Assembly (NCBI RefSeq): GCF_000204055.1
Contig: NW_006768807.1
Location: 29,149 to 93,148, forward strand
Source of the DNA: Melampsora larici-populina 98AG31
Lineage: Eukaryota; Basidiomycota; Pucciniomycetes; Pucciniales; Melampsoraceae
Reading direction: 5' to 3'
Length of the DNA stretch: 64,000 bases
The position numbers and the translations under genes were made by a program. This document shows, one piece after another, positions 1 through 10,533 of the stretch. Below the pieces are notes generated by a model that saw only the letters and a list, made by a program, of their open reading frames with translations, was not told where the DNA came from and ran no database searches. How positions within the stretch are numbered: position 1 is the stretch's first letter; each line of letters begins with the position of its first letter.

Positions 1-39
1 TTCCTCAGCTTTTTACTCCTTCCTCAACCACTATTCTCG

Positions 40-202
40 GTCTTCGCTTCATTTACTTCCTTGGTCTTTAGTTTATTCACTTCTTCCTTGGTCTTTGCTT
101 CATTTACTTCCTCGGTCTTTAGTCTATTCACTTCTTCCTCGGTCTTTGCTTCATTTACTTCCTCGGTCTTTAGTTTATTCACTTCTTCCTCGGTCTTTGG
201 TT
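40..202. repeat. 51-bp tandem repeat, about 3 copies
   Basis: The phrase ggtcttTAGT recurs at 63, 114 and 165, a period of 51 bp (17 codons). Read on the plus strand it encodes a Ser/Phe/Thr-rich 17-residue repeat. Read on the minus strand it encodes a Lys/Glu/Asn-rich 17-residue repeat (KTEEEVNKLKTEEVNEA-like) that would form a charged helix. It lies just 5' of the Myb/SANT-like exon. Which strand, if any, is translated cannot be told from this window. Confidence 0.85.
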
Positions 203-207
203 TCACT

Positions 208-603
208 ATGAAACCCATCAAGAAACCGCGGGCCCCCAGAGCCATCCGCCCCGCTGTAGTTCCTTCTTCTTCTTCCACCCTTACAAACCCAACACCAACC
301 TTGATTGAAGCAACCTCGATTGAAGGGACCCCGATTGAAGGGACCCCAACAAAGACCCCAAATCTCCGTGCCAAGTGGACCGAAGACGACGATCAAGCAA
401 TGATCGACGTCCTCACTGCCGAACGTCAGCCAGCCAACGGTCCAATCGCACCCGAAAACGCAACCAGTGCTCAAGGTTGGAAGCCCACCACCTGGAACAA
501 CGTGGTCCAACGTCTCGCGGGAAGCGAGGTCAAGACCGTTGCTGGTGTCAAGCAAGTCACTGGCGCCAAAAAGATCGGGGCTTGTAAATCCCGCTGGTAT
601 GTG
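208..603 (+). pseudogene. Myb/SANT-like DNA-binding protein, first exon only
   Basis: From the ATG at 208 the reading frame gives a basic Pro/Ser/Thr-rich leader. A Myb/SANT-like domain follows: KWTEDDDQAMIDVL, then TWNNVVQRL, then ACKSRW near the exon end. The spaced Trp residues and the C-K-S-R-W ending are typical of the Myb/SANT-like proteins that accompany PIF/Harbinger transposases and are common in basidiomycete genomes. A good donor (GTAAGT) sits at 604, but no matching second exon of this family follows; the frame simply runs on to a stop at 751. The upstream open frame through the 51-bp repeat could add an N-terminus, but 208 is the first ATG after the low-complexity stretch. This is most likely the 5' part of a transposon accessory gene. 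It may belong with the fragment at 5086-5942. Confidence 0.6.
302..346. repeat. 15-bp tandem repeat within the Myb-like exon
   Basis: gattgaag recurs at 302, 317 and 332 with period 15. It encodes a 5-residue repeat (IEGTP/IEATS) in the linker before the SANT-like domain. This is an in-frame expansion of a disordered linker. Confidence 0.8.
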
Positions 604-1123
604 GTAAGTAGCGTCCTTTCAATTATCGATTACTTCTTGGTTCTAACTTGTTTCTTTTTTTCAACTTTAGTTATCATTAATATTAATGGCGAACAATGGA
701 TTCCAACAAAATCCACAAATGCGAACAAAACCAACAAATTCTCTGTGTTTTAGCTGGGGAAATTGAAGTTTTGACCGGCCGAAGTTTTGGCTTCGGGAGA
801 ATTACTTTCAATTGCCTTATGATGCTCTGCCAGTTGGCACTAAATGAAATTTGATACCCAAGATGACACTACTCACCTTCTGGGCCGACCTGGGATTTGC
901 TCAACTTTAGCACCATGGACATTAGCAGCCCTCATATGTCAGTATATTCAATTGCCTTAAAACCTTACAGGATCATTTGATAATCGTAATCCAATCTTGA
1001 ATAGGGCTTTGTTGACTTTTTTTAAGGAAACCCCCATTAATCAAATACCTTCACCAAAAACCGATCGATCAAGAATAGGTTCATTGACTTCAGCTTACTT
1101 CCTAGCTTTTTATTTTATCATGA

Positions 1124-1510
1124 TTGTATTCAATTGGGGGTGTACTGAATCTAGAATATCCAGTATTTTCTGATGGAGCTTTCGTTGTATCTTCTTCATC
1201 AAGAATCAGTTCACCTTACGATAGTGATACATATCGTTACACACCTTCACTTGCAATCTTACTTCCACTCGATCATATTTTCCCTCCACTTTGGGGTAAG
1301 GTATCATTCTCATTATCTGTTTTATCAATTGGTTTGATCCTTTATTTTTTGATTGGATCCGAAAATGCATCTCATTCGATTTTGATTGTTAATTCACTTT
1401 GGCTTCGAAATCCAATAGTTGCTAATCTTTCTACTCGTGGTTGAAGCAAAACTATCTTAAGTATCTCAATCTTTATACTTTATTCTTCTTTCAATCTGAC
1501 TAGATTTCGA
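1124..1510 (+). pseudogene. GPI14: GPI mannosyltransferase I (PIG-M/GPI14) relic
   Basis: The frame from 1124 reads YPVFSDGA, then SSPYDSDTYRYTP, then a hydrophobic run with PPLWGKVSFS, then LWLRNPIVANLSTRG. These match, in order, the conserved early part of GPI14/PIG-M (variable-F-T-D-G-A, SPYxxxTYRYTP, the GK helix, and the NPxxxxxSTRG motif). PIG-M adds the first mannose of the GPI anchor in the ER membrane. The upstream DxD-containing start is not recognisable. A TGA at 1442-1444 follows STRG directly, where the functional family continues with Ser-rich residues and more membrane helices. Downstream sequence is still hydrophobic but degenerate. The fragment is therefore a truncated, dead copy; a functional copy is expected elsewhere in the genome. 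Confidence 0.65.
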
Positions 1511-3200
1511 TTTTTTGCCCTGTGTGGCATTACAACAGCCACTGCATTATCAATCATCACTCTAATCGCAGAGATAAACAACTCGATCCCAGAACTATCA
1601 GATGCATCAAACCAATATGTTTCAACTTACCAAACTCAACTACCTACCATTCACTCCCACAATTTAATTATTAATTTCATTTATCTCTCTTACTACAATG
1701 TGAAGTCAGGTGAATATTTATAAGCAAACGATGATATTCAGTTTGTTGGGTTTTGGGTTTTGATTTAGTTAAATTCAAGTGAATTACCAATTCGACTTTG
1801 GAATTAGAATTGGTGGAATTGAAGATTGTAATACATTACGAAGATCTTCTGAGCAAGGTTGGAATAAAATTTATCATATTGTCTTTTGGTGGGTAGTATG
1901 GAATTTTCTTTCTTCATTTCATCAATCAATCAGATTTCCGAAGTCACTAAGCAGCAAAAGATCATTCCAGATTCACACTTCAACATCCAACTCGACCTAT
2001 ATTCAATGCAAATGAATTGCACCAGATGCATCGACTCTAATTCCTACGTTCCTCTCAACAGAACCTCATTCAGAAAATGAAGAAACCAAACAGAAAACCT
2101 CGGATCTGAACAGATCAACAATTTCCTCCAGTTTGTTTGTCTTAAATTACTCATTTTAACTTTGACATCATTCACATTCAAATCCAATTTGAATCTCTTT
2201 CTTTAGATGTCAAAACAAAAGTTATCAGTTCAGCTAATGTGAATAGTTATTTAGGAACAACTGATTGTAAAATATTGCGCAGTGTAAGTCCTTTTCAATT
2301 CATTGATCAACTAAGCTTTGACCAATTTCAATTGGATTTGTGATTTTATTCGTGGTCCCAAACCTCAATCAACTGTCAATTCGTCATCATTGAACCTTGA
2401 CATTCATTTCAAATTCACTCCATTCTCACTCTCAACTTCATTCACTTCATCCATATCTACTGTCGTTCTCGAAAAGCTTGTCCAAGTTTTCCCGCAAAAC
2501 TCGAGCAATTTGGCGGGAAAACTTGGACAAGCTTTTCAAGAACGACAGTACATCAGAATCTAATCTATCTCATCCAATTCATAGATCACTTTTGCATAGC
2601 CTACTACTCAATTCAAGTGGATTCTATGACTTACATATCACCATCTTACAATCTCATTCTCTTTCCATCACTCGCACAATCTGAGCAGCTACTATTGCAT
2701 TACGATCAGCAGGTGTATTGACCTTATGTTTAGTCATCAACATCTCAGCTGCAATCTCATCCAACTTTGAATTATCAGTCGATCCTACTTTTATAGAATC
2801 TCAAATTGCTTTTGCTCATTTGAATTTATATGATTTGGCTTCACCAATTCAATCACTCTTCTAAATTTTAAATCTCATGTAGATTCCAATTCATCTATAA
2901 TCCATTTGAATTAAATATTAACTTATCTTGATTTCCATTGTGATGTAACTCAATCTTGACATCCTATAGCTGTTCAAGCTTGGCCAAATGATTCGTTGAC
3001 TAACTCATTAGATGAATCTTGAATATAATCCATCTTTATCATCTGAATTGATCATTGGTGATTTTGATTTCAACCTTGGAATTGATACTCTAGATACCAT
3101 AATGAACTCTTAAAAGAAAAGTGCATGTATATTATATATCACAAACTTGGGAACCTCCAAAACCAACAAACAATCAGCCAATTTATCAGAACTCTTATTT
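1511..3200. other. Decayed coding-like sequence, no intact gene
   Basis: AT-rich DNA with short open stretches on the plus strand. Two pairs of fragments look alike: a Cys-containing piece near 1795-1845 (IGGIEDCNTLR) and one near 2245-2285 (LGTTDCKILR), and two hydrophobic pieces near 1525-1580 and 2690-2760. The repetition suggests two degraded copies of one small membrane or secreted protein family, but I do not recognise it. All copies carry stops and shifts. Confidence 0.35.
2461..2547. repeat. Near-perfect inverted repeat (35-bp arms, 17-nt loop)
   Basis: Arms 2461-2495 and 2513-2547 pair with one mismatch (C versus T at a CpG). The core (gcttgtccaa, ttttcccgc) reappears in a diverged copy at 10383-10437. 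It is probably the terminal part or fold-back core of a small repeat family. Confidence 0.85.
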
Positions 3201-5085
3201 TAGTCAATTGACCAAAATCTGACCTCAGTCTAACTTGACCAAGCCCCAGTCTGTCTCTCTACATTTGAAGTTTTTCAGCCAGGATGATGAGGGACTTGGA
3301 CCTAGAATCATACTCAGTGAATATTGGCATGTTGAGGCATGAATGATAGAAATCTCTAATTTTTTACGGCTGTTACCCGTTCTTATTATCTGGGAAATCA
3401 CCCAAGACTGCCCCTCCCTCAACATTCAACTTCCCCAGGTTTTGCCTCTCTTTGTATATCCTTTGTTTCCTTTTGGTATAAAGGGCAACTCAGATATTTT
3501 GCTCATGTATGGTTCAGGTATATTAATTGGCTATTGTGTACAAAGACATCTTTCAATTGGTTGCATAGAAAATAGAAGATTCCTGGATGAATAGGTCTCA
3601 ATGCTCCTTTTGAAATAGAAAAATTAAATCTTTAAGGAAGAGTGGTCTCTGTGGTATTGCAAAAGGGCCAATAAAGCACCTCTCAGGCTTTAATGGTAGC
3701 ATTCCCCTAATCACATTTTAACTTTGGAGTTATAAAATGTTTCTGGAAGCCAGAAGTTGTCAGGAAAATATTGAACAATAATGATTACATCCTCCTATGC
3801 TATCCGATTTCCCCCATGTTGGAATTTATTTCCTATCTTTTCCAATCATTGTGCAATGCAGGACACCTGTGATATTGGTTTGATACAGTCTAAATTGAGA
3901 TCCATACAATATTCATATTTCTTACAATATGTCGCAGTGATGTCCATTTTTCCATCTTCTTTTGCTTCATTGAAATCAAGCCTGAAGAGCCTGCAAATCC
4001 TGCAACCTCTGTCAATCACATGTGGCTGGGGGATAAGACAGGTATTTTTGTGATGCAAAGACCTCAAGCAAACTGCTACTCATGAGACTACCAGGCCTGT
4101 CAAAGCTGTCCCGTAGTGTAGGCTTTACAAGGTCAGTTAAACCCAATTTTTTACCTGACTAGAAAACAGGTGGGCATGCTCACAAAGTTGAAATGTACCT
4201 TGGTGTCTCTGGATAACTCATAACTTTCATCTTGCAGATTCCAAGGGCATCATCAGCTCATTGAAAAATGAAGGTAGACAGCTACATGGTATGTTGATAT
4301 ATTACAGTATCTAGGTACATGGTTCTTTGGGATCTCTGCCTTCTGTAGAGAAGAAAATAAAGGGAGGCAATATATTTGAGATGATTGGTGAAACATTGGA
4401 AAATCTGCTAGGTCATGATTTGTGGAACATAGACATGTTTGGTTGTGCGTATTAACCCCTCAAGGGTCTGTTATTTTATACACTGAATTCTTATGGGGGC
4501 TGAAAAATGTGTGGCAGTGTAGAAATGTATCAATCAATTGGAAAGCCAGAAAGGTACTTCGGTCTTGAAACTGTTAGGTATTAGGGGTTACAGGGTAGGA
4601 TTAGGGGGTGATGCTTAGGATAAGGATATCATCACCCAGCCCAAGCTAATGTGACATTATATTTGTTCAACATGACCATGATTCCCCCCAGCTTTCATCC
4701 CACAACATTTAGAACTCACAGTCAGTATGACCTCCATACCCCACCCTGCCTCATCCCCATCCTGTTGCTTGCCACCAGAAGCAAAAAGCAAACAGTGCTC
4801 CCTTGTATTGCATTGAATTATTTTTAGGTGCTTTAAGTGTGTAATATACTTAGAATAGCGCTGTCTTGCACTGACTTACTCATACTATATCAAGTGATTG
4901 CCACTAGATTACGAGACAGATTTTGCTGAATTGATGTCCAACTATTTTCCCCGAATAAAACTTTCCTGTTTAGGTGTGGTTTGAGGCAGCATGGCCTCCA
5001 GCATTTTCTGCAAATTTATCTGAGATGAGCTCTTCATACAAGTGCGGCGCCCGCCGCTCAATCTGGCTAGTCCCATCTATACGCG
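3201..5085. other. Intergenic, no gene supported
   Basis: Only short frames without family motifs were seen. A Cys-containing minus-strand frame at 3846-4067 is noted under rejected items. No LTR or TIR boundary was found to explain how this block separates the two Myb/SANT-like fragments. Confidence 0.4.
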
Positions 5086-5942
5086 GATTACAAGTACCTC
5101 AATGGACTGAGTGGCGCTGGCTGGGAGGATGGCTGTGTCGTTTTACCCAACGCGGTTTGGGTGCCAATCATCGCTGATCAAGTATGTTGTATTCCTTGTT
5201 CAATTTCTTTTCTTTTTTGATTATTTTGTTGATGTTAGAACTTCGGCTTTCAGAGCAGAAAGTCTAAGGAGCTCTTACAATGCAGAGGCCGACCGTTTCA
5301 TCTATTCACTCGCTTGCTCCTTTGTTGGAAGGACACAAAGCCACTGCTAAGTATGTTACCAGCGCGATTGTTAAGGAACCTCAACAAGCGACAATCGAAA
5401 AGGATTCCGAAGAACCCCACAACACACCTCCACCGAGGCATTCCTCTCTGCCCTCTCCCTTTGCCTCTCCTCACTTGTCTCCTCACTCGTCTCCTCACTC
5501 GTCTCCTCGTTCCGATCCTTTTGTACCTCCTGTCGATTCACATGACATCAACGAGTCCAGCTCAGAAGACGATACTACCGCTGCTAAACGACACCGCAAG
5601 TCCAAGGTTGCCCTCGCTGCCCGTGCTCCCATCAAGAAGAAGAAACGATCAGGAGTCGAGATAATGGACAACTTCTTGAGTACTATGCAAGACTTTGGAT
5701 CAACCATCGAGTCCTCCATCACCTCAAGCTCAGCCAACATCAACCATGTGGCCCAATCCCTTACTGAACCTGCATCATCTCATGCTCAAGCGGTCAAGCT
5801 GGTCTATGCGTCCGATATGACTCGTCCTCAACGCTATGCTGCTGTAGATCTGTTTGCTGCAAAGCCTGTGATGGCCAAAACGTACCTTAACACGCCAGCT
5901 AATGAACGTGGCGATTGGCTCCTATACATCCTCAACAAGTAA
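5086..5942 (+). pseudogene. Myb/SANT-like protein, later exons (Harbinger-associated)
   Basis: Around 5086-5178 the frame reads YKYLNGLSGAGWEDG and then AVWVPIIADQ, the second half of a fungal Myb/SANT-like domain (L...SGxGWxD, then a VW...I segment). It ends at a clean GTATGT donor at 5179. After the intron the expected 'RPF..Y..L..LLEG.KATAK' segment is present but spread over different reading frames near 5285-5350, so at least one indel is likely. The last exon then runs in one frame to the TAA at 5940-5942. It has a Ser/Pro/His-rich stretch, a basic KRHRKSKVALAARAPIKKKK segment that could be a nuclear signal, and a tail (RPQRYAAVDLFAAKP) typical of these proteins. It lies upstream of the Harbinger transposase on the opposite strand, as expected for the second gene of such an element. 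The N-terminal half is missing here. Confidence 0.55.
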
Positions 5943-6114
5943 AGTAAGTGTAAGAACTTCTTGATTACTTATTTAATATATACCTACTGACTCGATGATT
6001 CCATTGATCATGTCCCTTGAAGATCAAGTTTACAATATTATTAACTCATCTTAATACATACATGCTCTTACAAATGTAGTAGTGACTCTTCCTGATCTCA
6101 AAGAATAATTTGAG

Positions 6115-6292
6115 AACTTCAATAAAATATGTAGTGACTGTCTGATTAAATAAAACTTATTAAACCCTTCAATAAAAAATGTAGTGACTGTGTGACTGTC
6201 TGATTAAATAAAACTTATTAAACCCTTCAATAAAAAATGTAGTGACTGTGTGACTGTCTGATTAAATAAAACTTATTAAACCCTTCAATAAA
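6115..6292. repeat. 58-bp tandem repeat, about 3 copies
   Basis: The unit containing gtagtgactg and ending cccttcaataaa recurs with cccttcaa at 6165, 6223 and 6281. The first copy lacks an 8-bp tgtgactg duplication. It is non-coding and lies between the two Harbinger genes. Confidence 0.85.
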
Positions 6293-6578
6293 ATATTATT
6301 ACCTACATTTTTATGTATACATGCTAATACAAATGTAATAGTGACTGTCTGATTGGTTAGTTATTGCAATGTCGATGAGTACAAGTGTCTTTATGAATTA
6401 AAAAATACTGAATGAAAAGATTCTTTTCATTGAACAAACCAAAGTGAAATATTTGATTGATACATGTAAGATAATAATGATTTCAACTGAGACTTGCAAT
6501 GAATAATACATGTATAAGATAAAGATGCTTTGATTGATTGAGAGTTGCAAACTAAGAATTAAAAGTGCTACATATGAT

Positions 6579-8914
6579 TTAAATACCAGGATACATAGGA
6601 GGTTGTCCGTGTCTTTGTTTGCTTCGATTTACTTTTTTTTGTCTTTCAATTTCTACTAAGTAATCTCTCCACATGTCTTCTGCAATTCTATCTCTGAGAT
6701 TCTTCGCATAGTTATTACCTTCAGCCGTGCTACCAAAGGCCTCAAGACCACCAATTTCTTCTTGAGTAGCGGGTTCTGTTGCATCTTGAGGATCCGGCAT
6801 AAATCCTTCACCAACTTCCGGGAATTCTTCAGCTGAACCTTTTTGGTCTTTAACTCGAATGAAGTTGTGAATAAAGCACATGACAGTAACCATAGCAATT
6901 TGAATCTCGATGGTGTATTCACACCCGTGCGCCATGATTTTGAAGCGCTTCTTGCAAACTCCAAAGATGCGCTCGATGACGTTGCGTGCACTAGCGTGTC
7001 GAAGGTTGAACAACTCTTCTTTGTTGGCAGGTCTGCAAGTGGATAAAAGAAGTGGTTGAGAAGAATAAAAAAGAGAAAAGCATGAAAATGATGAACAAGA
7101 AATCAATCTCACCTGAAACCTTTCTCTTCCCATTCTCGTAAATGATAACGGACTTTTCGAAAAGGAACAAGACAATCCTTGGTGAGAGCAAAGCCAGCGT
7201 CACCAAGATAATACTTTCCAGCGGGAATCGTAAGATCACGACTTCGAGCCAAAGTCCAAAGAGCACTGTCGGCCATACTTCCTTCGGCTCCAACCAATAA
7301 ATAAATAAACTCCATGTTGAAATTACAGGCAGCAAGGACGTTTTGAGAAGTGTAGCCTTTACGATTAGAGAACGGAACAAACTCGGAAGCTGGCGGAGTG
7401 ACCGGAATGTGTGTACCGTCAATTACACCGATGCAGTCTTTGAAATAAGGCATGAACTTCGGATTCTCGGAGAAGGTATCCGTGAGAGGAGTGTTGGCAT
7501 TCGGAAGAGGAATATATTTGCCAAGTAACTTTCCATCACTACATATTCCTTTAACAAGCTGATTGATTGTCCTAGTCAAAAGAAGACATGTCAGAAAGAG
7601 TGATGAGAAAATTCAAAAAAAAAAGAATGAAAAAATTCACTTAGAAACAGTATCAGCTGATCTTTGAAAACGGTTCTGAAGTTTACGATTTGACAGGCCA
7701 GTGATGACACTATAGAGCAAGAGTGCCAACTTTTCCGTACTGGTAACCCAACGGGAGTCACTCAATATTCCAGAGTCTTCAAGAACGGAGCGTAGTTCGA
7801 AAAAGACATGTTTACGCATTCCAAGATTATCATGAAATACTGATTCATTTGGATGACACTACACAAAATATAATATTTTCTGGGCAGAAAATTAAATTAT
7901 TGATACACAAAAATATTGAGAGGCCAGGAGAAGGGCAAAAAATAAATAAAAATATGCATCTTGTTCCCTGCGGTGAGAGCTTAACTCTCCATATTTTTCC
8001 ATATTTTTACAGTCCGTATTGATAAGTGCACTAACAATAAACCTTCATAATCATCCAATTACAACCTGTAACAAGCACTGAAATTTGGCTCATTAGTGTT
8101 TAAAGAAACTTTTGATTTCTGAAAACACCTATAACTTTGTCAAATCTGCCTCAAAACACTCGATTTTAAGTGCATTAGAAAGCTGAACTCCTCCTCTCAA
8201 ACTTTCATAAGATCAAGAACTATGTAGCTAGTATGACAATCATTCTATGGATCTGTATGTACAAATGTATAAAAAAGATGATATCTTTTTTAGCAAACCA
8301 GCATGCTGTGTGGTCCTATTATGAACTATTTGGAGGACAACTCCAGCTTACCAATGCACCCAAAATCGAGCGTTTTGGACCGGAATTGAAAAAGTTATGA
8401 GTATTTTGAGAAATCAAAAGTTTCTCTAAACACTAATGAGCCAAATTTCAGTGCTTGTTACAGGTTGTAATTGGATGATTGTGAAGGTTTATTGTTAGTA
8501 CACTTATCAATATGGACTGTAAAAATACGCAAAAATATGCAGAGTGAAGTTCTCAACGCAGGGAACAAGATGCATATTTTTATTCATTTTTTGCTCTCCT
8601 CCTGGCCTCTCAATATTTTTGTGTATCAATAATTTAATTTTCTGCCCAGAAAATATTATCTTTCTTGTAGTGTGATGAATGAGCTCATCAATCCACATCT
8701 GACCGCTGAGCAAGGACGTGAGTCGTGGAGTTTTGGTGAGTTTAGGCAACATCTGTGACATACAGGCCTGTACACTAGTGCTAAAGTAAGAAAAAACTCG
8801 AAATTGCTTTTGTTGAACTGCAAGAAGTTCTTTTAGAAATTGTAATTTAATGATTTTTCTATGTTTAACACGTTTTTCAGCTCTGATAGCTTGAACTTGA
8901 TAAAGACCCTCCAT
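6579..8914 (-). pseudogene. PIF/Harbinger DDE transposase, interrupted by a hairpin element
   Basis: The gene reads from 8914 down to 6579. The N-terminal part (8914-8673) ends in SGQMWIDELIHH. After the inserted element (7857-8672) the same frame resumes with a segment containing LGMRKHVFFEL and LSNRKLQNRFQRS. A short intron follows, then the catalytic exon (to about 7111): GVIDGTHIP (first Asp), GYTSQNVLAAC and GDAGFALTKDCLVPFR (second Asp). A second intron follows, then the last exon with RHASARNVIERIFGVCKKRF (Glu) and an acidic tail ending MYPGI. All three acidic residues of a DDE_Tnp_4 nuclease are present. Such enzymes cut and paste Harbinger elements together with a Myb/SANT-like partner, and a fragment of one lies at 5086-5942. 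Apart from the insertion I see no stop or shift, so the enzyme was probably functional until the hairpin element landed. Confidence 0.85.
7857..8672. mobile_element. CACTA-type fold-back MITE inside the Harbinger gene
   Basis: The element starts CACTACA and ends TGTAGTG, the classic CACTA terminus. It is flanked by a 3-bp direct repeat TGA (7854-7856 and 8673-8675), the duplication size made by CACTA transposases. Its two halves are inverted copies of each other over roughly 350 bp per arm (7857 to about 8215, and about 8320 to 8672) with only scattered mismatches, around a short unpaired centre near 8270. It has no coding capacity, so it is non-autonomous. It lies inside an exon of the Harbinger transposase. 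Confidence 0.9.
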
Positions 8915-9229
8915 GGTGTAAACTTATGTGATCTGAATGAGACACTGGCAAATGAACCAACCCTTTAGGTGGTTGATGACCACGATGAGTGGTTTTTAAA
9001 ACAAGTTGAATGATACAAACTTGATTCAAAACAAATTATCAATGAACACGAGGAGTGGTCTTTTTAAAAAAAGTGATGGGTTTTGAGTTGATGATGAGTG
9101 GTTGATGACCACGATGATGAGATGAGATGAGATGGATGGATGGATGGAATCGAAACTGATTCGATCGATCTCAAAAACCGTCTGATGATTTTCGATCTTT
9201 GATCATTATATTCATTTCAATTTGTCGTT
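8915..9229. other. Upstream region of the Harbinger transposase
   Basis: Non-coding DNA 5' of the minus-strand transposase. It holds short direct repeats (ggttgatgaccacgatga near 8972 and 9098), gatga-type simple repeats near 9110-9145, and small palindromes. It is a likely promoter and subterminal region of the Harbinger element. Confidence 0.45.
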
Positions 9230-9417
9230 ACCGAACACTCGAATGGTCATCAAAAGGTCAACATTGATCATTTTGATCTTATGATGACCATTTTGATCGG
9301 GTGTTCGGTAAAATCACAAGACCGAAAAACGGTATTTCAATCTGCCCCTTGTTGTAGGGGCAGATCGATATACCGTTTTTCGGTAACGGTATATCGCTTT
9401 TCCTACCGAACGGGCCC
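9230..9417. repeat. Nested palindromes at a Harbinger-like terminus
   Basis: Two inverted repeats lie back to back. The first is 9230-9311 (ttaccgaacac ... gtgttcggtaa). The second is about 9305-9417 and pairs ccgaaaaacggtat...ctgcccc with its complement around a short loop. The outer end, read inward, is GGGCCCGTTCGGTAGG, the kind of G-rich start seen at PIF/Harbinger ends. The next three bases, TTA (9418-9420), fit a Harbinger target duplication. The matching left end was not found in the window. Confidence 0.6.
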
Positions 9418-9420
9418 TTA

Positions 9421-10533
9421 TATTTTTCCACCTTTGACTGGCTCCAAATTTATGTCCCTGGATGGGGGTTGCTACTCAATCCCAACAGCTATCAGAGATA
9501 TGTCAGGAGGCTCTGATATCAAACACTCAATTGGTTGGTATGAGGACGAAGTCTCACAATTAAAGTCTCAAAGGACCAATCATGTCAACTCTCATTGAAG
9601 GTAACTGATCATGTATCTTTACAACTTATCTATGATTAAGCAATTCTTTTGTCTTAACTATCCATTCATGAGAAACTCTTCTCTTTCTACTATGCTTTAT
9701 TCCAAATACTATGCTATCTCCAAACTCCTATGCAAATAATTATAGAACCCGGTGCCAACTTTTTTTTTTGAGGTCCCTAATGAAAATGGTCAGGTTTTGA
9801 CCAAAAATCTTCCACTTTCCCGGTTTGGTCTGAAAAATGGTAAGGTTTTTCATTACATAGGAACTTCAACCAGAGCTTTCCAGGGTCCTCAAAAATGTCC
9901 AAAAACTATAGTTCATAAAAATACAATGTCTTGAATGCGGGTTTTCTTCCCCAAAATCAGCATCAGGTTCACTTTCTTCCCAAAGATGCTTTTATGCTGA
10001 TTTCAAAATGACGCATCGCACTTTGTAAGCATCCGATTTGATGCATTATGATGCTTATAGCGAGCAGTGACTGATGTGTGGAAGCCTATGTACTCCCTGG
10101 ACCGAGAACTGACGTACCCATCGTCAGGTAATGACATCATCATTTGTGTGTTCCATTGATCATGTATTCACTTACAATCCGATAACAGGACCAACTTTGA
10201 GTGAATTGAGTTTGCCAAGGTGCATAGCCCGGATCGTGTGACTATTCCACGGCGGCGAATGTTGTGCAATCACCTCTCGTCAGCTCTCGCGAGCTCCGAC
10301 CTTGGCTGACCTCGGCAGGATGTAGAATTATTGAGTGAGATTGAGTGAGTTTATACTGTTGATTTTGCAAATTCCGCGCCAAATCCTGCCAAATCGCTCG
10401 AACTTTGCGGGAAAAGTTGGACAAGCATGCCGAAATCAAGTACAACATAAAATGTGATGTAGGATCTCTAGAACCACTTGGTCTTCTCAACTTTCTCGTC
10501 TTGCACTTACTCCCTCCAATCAACCCCCACACA
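9421..10533. other. Intergenic with one repeat copy
   Basis: There is an open plus-strand frame to 9598, but no family motif was recognised. The stretch 10383-10437 is the diverged copy of the 2461-2547 repeat. No RNA gene was seen. Confidence 0.4.
10383..10437. repeat. Second copy of the gcttgtccaa/ttttcccgc repeat
   Basis: Read on the minus strand, it matches 2476-2540 over gcttgtccaa, ttttcccgcaaa, tcgagc and atttggc with substitutions, and then diverges. Here only half of the fold-back is preserved. Confidence 0.6.

Noticed and set aside
3846..4067. Cys-containing minus-strand frame resembling a small secreted protein
   Set aside because: No signal peptide or consistent splice partners were found upstream, and its splice-like sites do not give a complete gene.
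6115..6292. Possible CRISPR-like array
   Set aside because: The units are contiguous tandem copies without spacers, in a eukaryotic genome.
8507..8914. Continuous minus-strand frame running from the Harbinger N-terminus into the hairpin element
   Set aside because: The part below 8673 is translation of the CACTA element arm, not transposase.
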